From an uncultured Lachnospiraceae bacterium (lineage in GTDB: Bacteria > Bacillota > Clostridia > Lachnospirales > Lachnospiraceae), in assembly GCA_910577275.1 (NCBI GenBank), contig CAJTMW010000032.1, positions 236 through 37,219 of the forward strand: a stretch of 36,984 bases of DNA, written 5' to 3'. A program made the translations under genes and the position numbers. The notes below the pieces were generated by a model. The model saw nothing but the letters and a program-made list of their open reading frames with translations, was not told the origin of the DNA and did not search any database. Positions 6,692 to 15,168 of this stretch are shown in pieces. Each line of letters begins with the position of its first letter. The first letter of the stretch is position 1.

Positions 6692-8986
6692 TTACTTCGT
6701 CAGCAGCATCATAATCTCGTTGCTTCTTGCAACAAACTTGCTCATTGCCTCCGGCTCGAGAGGCGCATGCTGCAGAAGCGCCAAATCGTAGAGCTGTTCG
6801 CAAATCATGCTGACGTTGCTGCCCTCTGTGTTCTCCATGATGTATTTCACAAGGGGATGGTTTGCGTTCAGAATCAGGGTTTCCCCTTCTTTCCCGAAAT
6901 CATTCATTCCCATGCCGGGCATGGAGTACATCTTCATCATATCCTGCATTCTCCTGCTCTCCTCGGACAGGGTAATCATGGAGGATATCTTCTTGTTTTT
7001 CAGCTTCTCAATCTTAATGGTGATTTTGTCCTTTTTCAGAACCTTCTTCATCACCTTGCCAACGGCCTCGGCGGCTTCTTCCAGCTCCTTTGCCGTCTTT
7101 TTGTTAGTCTTTGCCTTGAAGGTGTCCGTCAAATCCGCGTCGATTCTCTGGAACTTGATGCCCTCGTTCTTCGCCTCAAGCTGGGAAATGAAGGGCTGGT
7201 CAATATTGTGGGTGAGGATGACAGCGTCCATTTTGGCAGCCTTGAACATGCTGATATACTGGCTCTGCTGCTTCTCGTCGGTTACGTAGTAAATAACCTT
7301 CTCTTTCTTCTCCTCTTCCTCGGAATCCTCGTCGTCTTCTTCCTCCGCTGCATCGTCTACCACGTTGCCGTCAGCGTCAACCACCTCGGCATCGGATACC
7401 TTTTCCACGTCGGAACCCTCTGCGGCGTTCTCTCCGTCAGTAGCTTCCCCGGCGTCGGCGCCCCCTGCTTCCTGGGCGGTGTCGGCAGCTTCGCCTGATG
7501 CTTCCTGTGTAGCGCCTTCCGAAGCCGCGCTTTCCTCCGCCGCATCTGCGCCGTCCGCCTCTCCGGCTCCGCTTCCCTCTGCTCCGGCATTCTCCTGCGC
7601 GCCGCTCTCCTTATCGGCAGCCGCGTCGCCTGTATTCTCCGCCTCGTCCGGGTCGGTCTTATTGACCTCGAGACACTCGGGAAGCGTTAAATACTTGCCG
7701 TCCAGATTCTTGAAAAGAATGTAATCTGTCATCTTCTCACAGAACTTGTCGTCCTTTAAGCAGCCGAATTTAATGAAAGGACTGATATCGTCCCAGTATT
7801 TGTCGTATTCTTCCTTTTCCGTCTTGCACATGCCGGAAAGCTTATCCGCCACCTTCTTGGTGATGTAATCGGAAATTTTCTTTACAAAGCCGTCGTTCTG
7901 CAGCGCGCTTCTGGACACGTTAAGAGGCAGGTCAGGACAGTCGATGACGCCCTTGAGCAGCATCAGGAATTCAGGAATCACCTCTTTGATGTTGTCTGCG
8001 ATAAACACCTGATTGTTGTACAGCTTAATCACGCCCTCAATGGACTCATACTCGATATTAATCTTGGGGAAGTACAAAATACCCTTTAAATTGAAAGGAT
8101 AATCCATATTCAGATGAATCCAGAACAAAGGCTCCTTGTAATCCTGGAATACCTTGCGGTAAAACTCCAGATACTCCTCCTTGGTGCACTCGTTGGGATG
8201 CTTCGCCCAGAGGGGATTGGTCTCGTTCAAAAGCTCGGGACGCCTTACAATCTTGTATCTTAGCTTATCTTCTTCCTTCTCCGGCTTGATTTCCTCCACC
8301 ACGGTATCCGTATCCAGCTTCTCGTCGGCGTCGATGGTCTGGGTGTCGGTGGTATTTTCTTTGGAAAGATAAATTTCCATAGGCATGAAGGAACAGTACT
8401 TCTTGATAACCTCTCTCGCCTTGTATTCGTTGCAGAATTCCAGCACGTCCTCATTCAGGAAAAGGGTTACGGTGGTTCCCACCTCGCTCCTCTCCCCTTC
8501 TCTCATATCAAATTCCGTGCCGCCGTCGCACTCCCAGTGTACCGGGGAAGCGCCCTCCTGCCAGGAAAGGGTGTCGATATGCACCTCGTCCGCCACCATA
8601 AAAGCGGAGTAAAAGCCCAGTCCGAAATGTCCGATAATCTGGTCTTCGTTGGTCTTGTCCTTATACTTTGCAATAAAATCCGTCGCCCCTGAGAAAGCAA
8701 TCTGGTTAATGTATTCCTCCACCTCGTCCGCTGTCATTCCGATACCGTTATCGATAAATTTCAGCGTCTTTTCCTCGGGATTGACCAGAACCTGGATTTT
8801 CCCCTTGTAATCATCCGGCAAGGGATATTCTCCCATCATATCCAGCTTTTTCAGCTTTGTGATGGCGTCACAGCCATTGGAAATCAATTCCCTGAAAAAG
8901 ATGTCATGGTCCGAATACAACCACTTCTTGATAATCGGGAATATGTTTTCACTGTTAATAGACAAACTTCCGTGTTTCTCTGCCAC
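6692..8986 (-). CDS. htpG: Molecular chaperone HtpG (Hsp90) with a long acidic insertion
   Basis: Cytosolic ATP-dependent chaperone. Seen: an N-terminal GHKL ATPase with Glu33 (FRELISNGCDA), the DNGIGMT motif at 79-85 and GHFGLGFYSAF at 119-129; a charged N-M linker around 210-245; and a middle domain with the ATP-contacting Arg359 (NVSRSALQ). The C-terminal domain ends the protein. At 764 residues it is ~120 longer than usual bacterial HtpG (~620-640). The excess is one low-complexity block at about residues 442-562, rich in A/G/E/D and ending in acidic runs, placed between LTLPECLE and VIYYVTDEKQQSQY. The start is GTG with AAGGAG 9 nt upstream. A CIRCE operator and a sigma-A promoter lie upstream, and a terminator follows, so it is monocistronic and probably heat-inducible through HrcA. 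Confidence 0.5.
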   Translation of the reverse strand: MAEKHGSLSINSENIFPIIKKWLYSDHDIFFRELISNGCDAITKLKKLDMMGEYPLPDDYKGKIQVLVNPEEKTLKFIDNGIGMTADEVEEYINQIAFSGATDFIAKYKDKTNEDQIIGHFGLGFYSAFMVADEVHIDTLSWQEGASPVHWECDGGTEFDMREGERSEVGTTVTLFLNEDVLEFCNEYKAREVIKKYCSFMPMEIYLSKENTTDTQTIDADEKLDTDTVVEEIKPEKEEDKLRYKIVRRPELLNETNPLWAKHPNECTKEEYLEFYRKVFQDYKEPLFWIHLNMDYPFNLKGILYFPKINIEYESIEGVIKLYNNQVFIADNIKEVIPEFLMLLKGVIDCPDLPLNVSRSALQNDGFVKKISDYITKKVADKLSGMCKTEKEEYDKYWDDISPFIKFGCLKDDKFCEKMTDYILFKNLDGKYLTLPECLEVNKTDPDEAENTGDAAADKESGAQENAGAEGSGAGEADGADAAEESAASEGATQEASGEAADTAQEAGGADAGEATDGENAAEGSDVEKVSDAEVVDADGNVVDDAAEEEDDEDSEEEEKKEKVIYYVTDEKQQSQYISMFKAAKMDAVILTHNIDQPFISQLEAKNEGIKFQRIDADLTDTFKAKTNKKTAKELEEAAEAVGKVMKKVLKKDKITIKIEKLKNKKISSMITLSEESRRMQDMMKMYSMPGMGMNDFGKEGETLILNANHPLVKYIMENTEGSNVSMICEQLYDLALLQHAPLEPEAMSKFVARSNEIMMLLTK

Positions 8987-9043
8987 GATAAATCACTCCT
9001 TTTTCTTTTTTCCGGTTTTTTCATATTTCTTAAACTAAAATCA

Positions 9044-9072
9044 AGTGTAATTCTCTTTGCTTTGCTTGTCAA
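9044..9072 (-). promoter_or_regulatory. Sigma-A promoter of htpG
   Basis: On the minus strand TTGACA (9067-9072) is followed after 17 nt by TACACT (9044-9049). The predicted leader is about 50 nt, ending in AAGGAG before the GTG start. Confidence 0.5.
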
Positions 9073-9079
9073 GAAAAAA

Positions 9080-9106
9080 TTAGCACTCATTTTATATGAG
9101 TGCTAA
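9080..9106 (-). promoter_or_regulatory. CIRCE operator (HrcA binding site)
   Basis: TTAGCACTC-N9-GAGTGCTAA, a perfect match to the CIRCE consensus. It ends 7 bp upstream of the -35 hexamer of the htpG promoter. HrcA binding here would make htpG a class I heat-shock gene, unlike htpG of Bacillus subtilis. Confidence 0.5.
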
Positions 9107-9157
9107 CAATTCTCTGGAAACGCCGTATTTTCAAGGCTTTCCGTAATTCTAAAATTT

Positions 9158-10255
9158 TTATAAACCAAAATATTCATTGTAGACGTCAAAGAAATCTCTG
9201 GTGGTCACCTCATCATTTTTGATGAAAGTCACGGTATCCCAAAGCTCCTCGTTTAAGGTTCTCGTCAGGGATTCCACAAAAGCGTCGTACTCCTCCCCGA
9301 AAACCTCCTCCCGTCTCTGCTCCACAATTTTGATTTTGTTGGCGTCGGTTTCCTCCCGGTTGAAGGTGCTGATACACTTGATAATGTGATAGCCCTCCTC
9401 TGTCTCCACAATGCCGCTGATTTCCCCGTTTCCCAGATTAAAGGCCGCGTCCTCAAAGGCTTTCTCCGTCTCGCCCTTTCCGAAGGAAAAGGTTCCCTTT
9501 TCCCCCTCGCTGTACTGGAAAACAAGCTGTTCAAAATCGCTGTCCTTGGCCATGGCAAGGCGGCGAATCTCCTCCGCTCTCTCTAGGGCATCCTCTTTTG
9601 CATTGTCGTCATAGGCGACCCTTCTTCCGGTTCCGTCAATGGTGCAGGTTTTGATTAAAATATCCAGAATGGTAATGGTTCTTGCCTCGTCGTCGCTGAT
9701 TTCGGGATAAATATCCTTGATAATATATTCGTATACCTTGCCTGCCAGGGCAAACTCCGCATAGAGGTTCTCGATAATTTCCTCCGTTACCTGCATTTCC
9801 TCCCGCTCCGTCTGGTTTAAGGAGCCGTAATACTTCCTGGCCGCCTCCTTTGCCAGCTTTTGCTCCGCCTCGTCGAGAACCACGCCCTGCTGCCGGGCTA
9901 AAAGATTCATGGTCTTAATCTGGGCAAGCTCCGCCAAAACCGTGTCCTTTACGCTCTCCTCAAGGGTCACGCCGTTTAAATTGGTCTTCCATATCTCCTC
10001 GCCGTAAACGCTCTCATACTGGTCCTGGGTATTGGTGAGATAGACCATGGCCTCCGGCAGCGTACAGGACATGGTTTCAATCCTGAAAATCTCGTCTTTA
10101 TTAAAGCCTGTGGTAAGAACCACCTTCGTCTGCGCCTCGCTCTTTCCGCAGCCTGTGAGGGAAAACAGCAGCATACCGCACAGAAAACAGCACAGGCAGC
10201 AGATACTCCGTCTTTTTCTTCTCACGCCTACGGTTCCCATTCTTCCGGTTCTCAT
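9158..10255 (-). CDS. Lipoprotein peptidyl-prolyl isomerase, parvulin/PrsA type
   Basis: A 365-residue protein. A basic N-terminus, a Cys-rich hydrophobic segment and the lipobox LTGC (Cys36) mark a lipoprotein on the outer face of the membrane. Residues ~45-190 resemble a SurA/PrsA N-terminal chaperone region. Residues ~200-300 form a PpiC rotamase-like domain: LAMAKDSDFEQLVFQYSEG, GTFSFGKGE, the AFNLGNGEISGIVETEEGYHII block and a final strand. Such proteins help fold exported proteins. Its start overlaps the stop of the flavoprotein gene by four bases, so the two are co-translated. That link is not explained by known function. Confidence 0.5.
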   Translation of the reverse strand: MRTGRMGTVGVRRKRRSICCLCCFLCGMLLFSLTGCGKSEAQTKVVLTTGFNKDEIFRIETMSCTLPEAMVYLTNTQDQYESVYGEEIWKTNLNGVTLEESVKDTVLAELAQIKTMNLLARQQGVVLDEAEQKLAKEAARKYYGSLNQTEREEMQVTEEIIENLYAEFALAGKVYEYIIKDIYPEISDDEARTITILDILIKTCTIDGTGRRVAYDDNAKEDALERAEEIRRLAMAKDSDFEQLVFQYSEGEKGTFSFGKGETEKAFEDAAFNLGNGEISGIVETEEGYHIIKCISTFNREETDANKIKIVEQRREEVFGEEYDAFVESLTRTLNEELWDTVTFIKNDEVTTRDFFDVYNEYFGL

Positions 10256-11655
10256 GCTTCAAGAGTCCTCAAAATGCTTCTTGCCACGCTGATGCCGTTG
10301 GCGGACGCCTGCTGCAGCCCCCTGGTCACGCCGGCCCCGTCTCCGATTGCCCGAAGCCCTTTGATGCTGGTCTCAAAATCCCTGTTGACCACCACCCTGT
10401 TGGAATAAAACTTCACCTCCACCCCGTAAAGCAGGGTTTCGTCCGCCGCAATACCCGGCGTGATTTTATCCAGCGCAATCAGCATTTCCTCGATATCCAC
10501 CATAATCCTGTGGGGGAACACCAGCGACAAATCCCCCGGAACCGCGTCCTTTAAGGTGGGCATCAGATTGTTGCGGCAAAGACGCTCCTCGGTGGTTCTG
10601 CGCCCTCTCTTGAAATCCCCGAAGGTCTGCACCAGTATCTTTCCTCCGCAGAGCATGTTGGAGAGCTGGGCAATGTGTTTTCCGTACTCAATAGGCGTCT
10701 TAAAGGGCTTGGTAAAATTCTTGCTCACTAAAATGGCAAAGTTCGTGTTGTCCGTCTTAAAATCCTGCGATTTGTAGGCATGGCCGTTCACCACCGCCAG
10801 CCCGCCCTCATAGTACTCCGTCGCCACCTCGCCCGAGGGGTTGGTGCAGAAGGTTCTCACCTTATCGTCAAAGGTAGGGGTGTGGTAAATCAGCTTTGCC
10901 TCGTAAAGATTTTCGTTGAGGAACTGCATCACCTCATCCCGGACTTCCACACGGACGCCGATATCCACGGTTCCCGGCGTGGTGTCGATTCCGATTTCAC
11001 CGCATTTGGCGTTAAACCAGTCTGCGCCCTCCCGTCCCACAGCCGAAACGATTTCACCGGCGTAGAAGGTTTCGCCCTTATCCGTCTTTATTCCCACAGC
11101 CTGACCCTTTTCCAGAAGGATTTCCTCCACCATGGTATTGAATTTCAGCACCACGCCCGCGTCTTCCAGATGGTGCTGCAGCTTTTCGTAAATCTTGTAG
11201 CCCTCTTCCGTTCCCAGATGGCGGATGGGGCATTCCACCAGCTTTAGGTTGGCGTTGATTGCCTTTTTTCGGATTTCCCTGATTTCCGCCTTCTTATCCA
11301 TGCCGTAAACGCTGGTGTCCGCACCGAATTTCAGATAAATATTGTCGGATTCCTTAATCAGCTCCTCGGTCTTTTCATAGCCTAAAATCGCCGGGAGATT
11401 TCCGCCCACGTCCGGGGAAAGGGAAAGCTTTCCGTCCGAGAACGCGCCTGCGCCCGCAAAGCCCGTGGTAATCGAGCAGGGCTTGCAGCCCACGCACTGT
11501 TTCGTAACCCGCTTCGGGCACTGTCGCTTTTCAATGGAGCGGCCTTTCTCAACCACCAGCACCCGCAAATCCTTCTTTTTGTCCATCAGCTCATAGGCGC
11601 AGAAAATACCGCCCGGGCCGGCGCCGATGATAATTACGTCAAATTTATTTTCCAT
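10252..11655 (-). CDS. NAD(P)/FAD-dependent oxidoreductase, COG2509-like
   Basis: A 467-residue soluble flavoprotein. The N-terminal dinucleotide-binding fold is clear: VIIIGAGPGGIFCAYEL with GxGxxG, then a VVEKG acidic end of beta-2. A CPKRVTKQCVGCKPC segment holds four Cys (two CxxC-like pairs) that could bind a metal or be redox-active. The TTGFAGAGAFSDGKLSLSP block and the C-terminal GLRAIGDGAGVTRGLQQASANG FAD-contact motif match uncharacterised FAD-dependent dehydrogenases of COG2509. Length is normal. The SD is GGAGG about 10 nt before ATG. It is the first gene of a two-gene operon with the PpiC-like lipoprotein. The substrate is unknown. Confidence 0.5.
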   Translation of the reverse strand: MENKFDVIIIGAGPGGIFCAYELMDKKKDLRVLVVEKGRSIEKRQCPKRVTKQCVGCKPCSITTGFAGAGAFSDGKLSLSPDVGGNLPAILGYEKTEELIKESDNIYLKFGADTSVYGMDKKAEIREIRKKAINANLKLVECPIRHLGTEEGYKIYEKLQHHLEDAGVVLKFNTMVEEILLEKGQAVGIKTDKGETFYAGEIVSAVGREGADWFNAKCGEIGIDTTPGTVDIGVRVEVRDEVMQFLNENLYEAKLIYHTPTFDDKVRTFCTNPSGEVATEYYEGGLAVVNGHAYKSQDFKTDNTNFAILVSKNFTKPFKTPIEYGKHIAQLSNMLCGGKILVQTFGDFKRGRRTTEERLCRNNLMPTLKDAVPGDLSLVFPHRIMVDIEEMLIALDKITPGIAADETLLYGVEVKFYSNRVVVNRDFETSIKGLRAIGDGAGVTRGLQQASANGISVARSILRTLEA

Positions 11656-11881
11656 CTATTAGTCCTCCTGATTTTAGTTCCGCAAGAGCCCTTCCAGTCT
11701 CTTGCTGTTTTCCGGTTCCGCAATAACCCTTCCTGCCAACTTTATTATTATACTATAAACTGAAAGTTTTTTGTAGCAAATTGTTTCTTTATTTGTACAT
11801 ATAGGGTATACTGGTGTTATTGTTTGCGCTGTGACCGGTAATATACCGGAGGATTCCTTTATCTGTGGGAGGTCGGTGATT

Positions 11882-12538
11882 ATGATTCGTACCATTGTTT
11901 TTGATATGGATGGCGTTTTGATTGATACGGAGGCTTTGATACTGGAGGCATGGAAAGAGGTGGCTGCCGGAATCGGTCTGAAAGACATTGAAAAAACCTT
12001 ATATCAGTGCATCGGGATTACCGCGCCGGAGACGGAGGCGCTTTTTCGGCGCACCTATGGGGAGGATTTTCCTTACCAGAAGTATAAGGCAATGTCATCG
12101 GAAATTTTCCATGCGGATATAAAAGAACACGGGCTTCCGGTAAAGCCGGGGGTGTACGAGCTGTTTGATTTTCTGAAAGAAAAGGGCTGGCAAATCGGGC
12201 TGGCCTCCTCCACAAGGAAAAGCCTTGTCTGCGAGGAGATGGAAAGCATCGGGCTTTTAAACTTTTTCCATGTGATTGTGTGCGGGGACATGGTCACTCA
12301 CAGCAAGCCCCACCCTGAAATTTATTTGAAAGCCTGCGAGCTTTTAAAGACTTCGCCCGGGAGCTGCTTTGCCGTGGAGGACTCCCCCAACGGAATCCGC
12401 TCCGCATACAGGGCAGGAATGAAGCCCCTTATGGTGCCCGACCTGATTGCGCCGGATGCGGAGATAAAGGGCCTGCTGACCGGGCAGTTTCAGAATCTGC
12501 TGGAGGTCCGGGACTTTCTGCGCACAGATACCCTTTGA
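11882..12538 (+). CDS. HAD-superfamily hydrolase, beta-phosphoglucomutase/phosphatase-like
   Basis: Start chosen at ATG 11882 (GGGAGG 9 nt upstream), giving 218 residues. HAD motif I is FDMDGVLIDTE with nucleophile Asp8 and acid/base Asp10. Motif II is the SST in LASSTRKSL, motif III the Lys of SKPHPEIYLKA, and motif IV is EDSPNGIRSAYRAGM. A helical cap lies between residues ~15 and ~80. This is the common subfamily IA form that acts on sugar phosphates or similar small phosphates; the exact substrate cannot be read from sequence. Its stop codon falls inside the first unit of the tandem repeat that separates it from the symporter gene. Confidence 0.5.
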   Translation: MIRTIVFDMDGVLIDTEALILEAWKEVAAGIGLKDIEKTLYQCIGITAPETEALFRRTYGEDFPYQKYKAMSSEIFHADIKEHGLPVKPGVYELFDFLKEKGWQIGLASSTRKSLVCEEMESIGLLNFFHVIVCGDMVTHSKPHPEIYLKACELLKTSPGSCFAVEDSPNGIRSAYRAGMKPLMVPDLIAPDAEIKGLLTGQFQNLLEVRDFLRTDTL

Positions 12539-12635
12539 ACAAATTTTACGCTTTGAGCAAATTTATGCTTTGAGTAAATTTTTATGCTGTGAGCAAATTT
12601 TATTCTGTGAACAAATTTTTACGCTTTGAGTAATG
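12533..12635 (+). repeat. Degenerate 17-19-bp tandem repeat, about five units
   Basis: Units follow the pattern CT(T/G)TGA(A/G)(C/T)AAATTT(T)A(C/T)G and run head to tail from 12533; a sixth begins at 12624 and breaks down. Every unit carries TGA, and the first provides the stop codon of the HAD gene. The array fills the HAD-symporter gap up to the symporter ribosome site. Confidence 0.5.
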
Positions 12636-12658
12636 AAATCAATGAGAGGATACCTGTC

Positions 12659-14164
12659 ATGAATTTTTTTGAAATCCTGAAAGACCTTGCCCTGACCGTC
12701 TTTCATTCCGTTTACCATATACTCTGGGGCGACCTGATTACCATTCCTTTGCCGGGCGGAAGCTCCCTGGGGCTTTCCCTTCTCATCCTGATTCTGATTC
12801 CCTCGGGAATTTATTTCACCCTTCGCACCCGCTTTCTCCCTTTCCGCATGTTCCCTGAAATGGTAAAGCTCACCGTGGAGACGAAAGACGCCTCGCAAAA
12901 GGGCGCAATTTCCGGGCTGCAGACCTTATTTTTGTCCACCGCAACCCGTGTGGGAATGGGAAATCTGGTGGGCGTGGTCGCCGCCATTTCCGCCGGCGGC
13001 GCGGGCGCGGTATTCTGGATGTGGGTGATTGCCCTTTTGGGCTCCTCTACTGCTTTCACCGAGGCTACCCTTGCGCAGCTCTATAAAGAAAAGGACCCGC
13101 TTTACGGCGGATACCGGGGCGGTCCCGCTTACTATATTCATCACTTTTTCCTGTCGGGAAAGGAAAAACCGGCGGCCGGACAAACAGTTTCCGGCGAAAG
13201 GCAGTCCGCTTCCTCCGGCGTTTCCGCAGGTCATAATGCGCAAAAACGCCGCAGACATTCCGTGATTGCCGTTTTATTTGCCCTCTCCGGCCTGATTTGC
13301 TGGTGCGGTATCAGCCAGGTCATTGGCAATTCCGTCTCCTCCGCCTTTGAAAACGCTTTCAGCATCCCGCCCATATATACCACCGCCATTCTGGTAATCA
13401 TCGCCGCCGTTATCGTGCTTCGCAAAAACGCCACGGTAAAGGTTCTGGATATTATGGTGCCCGTTATGGCAGTCTGTTATTTTGTGATTACCCTGTTTAT
13501 CATCGTTAAAAACGCCGGACAGCTTCCGGCCATTTTCCAGCGGATATTTATGGAAGCCTTTGGACTCCGGCAGGCGGTTGCCGGCGGTATCGGCGCTGTG
13601 ATTATGAACGGCGCAAAAAGAGGGCTTTTTTCCAATGAGGCAGGTTCCGGCTCCGCTCCCTGCGCCGCTGCCGCCGCGGACGTCAGCCATCCGGCAAAGG
13701 AAGGGCTTTTGCAGGCCCTCGGCGTTTTTATTGACACCCTTGTCATCTGCAGCTGCTCCGCCATGATTATGCTGCTTGCCCCGGCAGAGCTCACCGACGG
13801 GCTGGCCGGTATGGACCTGCTGCAGACGGCTATGGAATATCATATGGGAGAATTCGGCGTCATCTTCATTGCAGCCATTCTCTGGCTGTTCAGCTTTTCA
13901 ACCTTTATCGGCATTCTCTTTTACGCAAGGTCGAATGTGGCCTATCTTTTCGGGGATAACTGGCTCTCCCAGACCCTGTACAAGGTTCTTGCCCTCGTGA
14001 TGCTCTTTATCGGCGGGCTGGCCGCCTATACCTTTGTGTGGGACTTAGGGGATATCGGCGTGGGGCTGATGACGGTATTTAATATGATTGTGCTGATACC
14101 TCTGGCGCCTAAAGCGATGGAGGCGCTGGGGGATTATGAGAGGAAAAAGAAGGGGGCAAAATGA
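12659..14164 (+). CDS. Sodium:amino-acid (alanine/glycine) symporter, AGCS family
   Basis: Start ATG 12659 has GAGAGG 9 nt upstream; an upstream in-frame TTG lies in the repeat and lacks an SD. A 501-residue membrane protein with about ten to eleven membrane segments. AGCS signatures: ATRVGMGNLVGVVAAISAGG, GGPAYYI, the FSNEAGSGSAPCAAAAADVSHP block, and a following transmembrane segment GVFIDTLVICSCSAMIML. The family imports alanine, glycine or glutamine with sodium. One oddity is a hydrophilic insertion of roughly 35 residues (~165-200, ending in KRRRH) right after GGPAYYI, where relatives pass directly into a short loop. A strong terminator follows the stop. Confidence 0.5.
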   Translation: MNFFEILKDLALTVFHSVYHILWGDLITIPLPGGSSLGLSLLILILIPSGIYFTLRTRFLPFRMFPEMVKLTVETKDASQKGAISGLQTLFLSTATRVGMGNLVGVVAAISAGGAGAVFWMWVIALLGSSTAFTEATLAQLYKEKDPLYGGYRGGPAYYIHHFFLSGKEKPAAGQTVSGERQSASSGVSAGHNAQKRRRHSVIAVLFALSGLICWCGISQVIGNSVSSAFENAFSIPPIYTTAILVIIAAVIVLRKNATVKVLDIMVPVMAVCYFVITLFIIVKNAGQLPAIFQRIFMEAFGLRQAVAGGIGAVIMNGAKRGLFSNEAGSGSAPCAAAAADVSHPAKEGLLQALGVFIDTLVICSCSAMIMLLAPAELTDGLAGMDLLQTAMEYHMGEFGVIFIAAILWLFSFSTFIGILFYARSNVAYLFGDNWLSQTLYKVLALVMLFIGGLAAYTFVWDLGDIGVGLMTVFNMIVLIPLAPKAMEALGDYERKKKGAK

Positions 14165-14183
14165 AAAATTATTTATCTAAACG

Positions 14184-14214
14184 AACTATGACATAATGGT
14201 GTCATAGTTTTTTT
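14184..14214 (+). terminator. Symporter terminator, possibly also operator of the WYL gene
   Basis: AACTATGACA (14184-14193) and TGTCATAGTT (14200-14209) pair perfectly over a 6-nt loop and are followed by five more T. A -10-like TATACT (14217-14222) begins 8 nt later, so the same palindrome lies where the -35 of the WYL regulator gene should be. Confidence 0.5.
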
Positions 14215-14241
14215 GTTATACTTGGACAGAGAGGAAGAAAA

Positions 14242-15147
14242 ATGAAGATTGACCGGCTAATCAGCATTGTTGTTTATTTACTAAATCATGGTCGGACTTC
14301 CGCGCAGAAGCTGGCGGAGGAATTCGAAGTTTCTCCCAGAACGATTATGCGGGACCTGGAAACATTGGATTTGGCAGGTATTCCGATTCAGTCCTTTTGC
14401 GGCGCGGACGGCGGCTATCAGATTATGGACGGCTTTGTTTTGGAAAAACAGGCAGCCACAAGCCGCGAATATGACTGGATTGTCACCGCCCTGAAAGGAA
14501 TGGCAAGCGCTTATTGCAACAAACACCTGAAACAGGCGCTGGAAAAGTTACAGAGCCTTGGCCACACAGAGGACGCTGCCGTTTCCCTGGATTTAAGCGC
14601 CGCAGCCGAGGACGGCAAAATAAACGGGCATCTGATGCAGTTGGAAGATGCCATCGAGAAAAAGCGTGTCGTTCGGTTTTCTTACACAAACAGCCATAAT
14701 GAAGCGAAAAAGATTCAGTTAGAACCGGTCTGCCTTCAATATAAATGGTATCACTGGTATCTGATTGGATATTATGAAAAATATCAGGATTACTGTATGT
14801 TTAAGCTGGTGCGTATGGAGAATTTGGAAGTAACGGATATCCAGAATTCCAGAGCCCATAATCCTTCGGATGCCGCAATAAAAGACAACAGCAATGACAT
14901 TGTTCACATTAAGCTGTACGGCAGGGCAATCATCAAGACAAAGTGCAGAGAATACTTAAACGGCCGAATTACACAGGAATTTGAAAACGGCGATTTTGAA
15001 TTTTGCTTTTCCGTACCGGAGCATGAGACGTTCTGGTACGGGGTGATTCTTTCCTTTGGAAACAGGGTCAGGATAATCGAACCGCCCCGGATAAAGGAAC
15101 GCATTCTAAAAACCTGCAAGGAAATACAAATGGAATATGAAGGCTGA
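14242..15147 (+). CDS. YafY-type HTH/WYL-domain transcriptional regulator
   Basis: A 301-residue cytoplasmic protein. An N-terminal winged helix-turn-helix occupies residues ~3-58 (AEEFEVSPRTIMRDLETLDLAGIP, the HTH_11/DeoR-like recognition region, then GGYQI). The central WYL domain spans ~130-220: KKRVVRFSYTNSHNE, PVCLQYKWYHWYLIGYY with the W-Y-L-like core, and a following KLVRMENL strand. The C-terminal WCX-like region ends the protein. WYL regulators sense a small ligand or nucleic acid and often repress their own operon. SD is GAGAGG. ridA begins 21 bp after its stop, so the two form an operon. The palindrome at 14184-14209 is a candidate operator. Confidence 0.5.
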   Translation: MKIDRLISIVVYLLNHGRTSAQKLAEEFEVSPRTIMRDLETLDLAGIPIQSFCGADGGYQIMDGFVLEKQAATSREYDWIVTALKGMASAYCNKHLKQALEKLQSLGHTEDAAVSLDLSAAAEDGKINGHLMQLEDAIEKKRVVRFSYTNSHNEAKKIQLEPVCLQYKWYHWYLIGYYEKYQDYCMFKLVRMENLEVTDIQNSRAHNPSDAAIKDNSNDIVHIKLYGRAIIKTKCREYLNGRITQEFENGDFEFCFSVPEHETFWYGVILSFGNRVRIIEPPRIKERILKTCKEIQMEYEG

Positions 15148-15168
15148 AAAAGCCGGGAGGTTAATCAG

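Noticed and set aside
6401..7724. Long plus-strand open frames opposite htpG, some Ala/Ser/Pro-rich.
   Set aside because: They mirror the GC-rich low-complexity acidic insertion of htpG on the other strand; no ribosome site, no family, and htpG codons explain the open frame.
12533..12635. Short tandem repeats considered as CRISPR or as a riboswitch.
   Set aside because: No spacers, degenerate AT-rich units, no conserved riboswitch core or terminator before the symporter.
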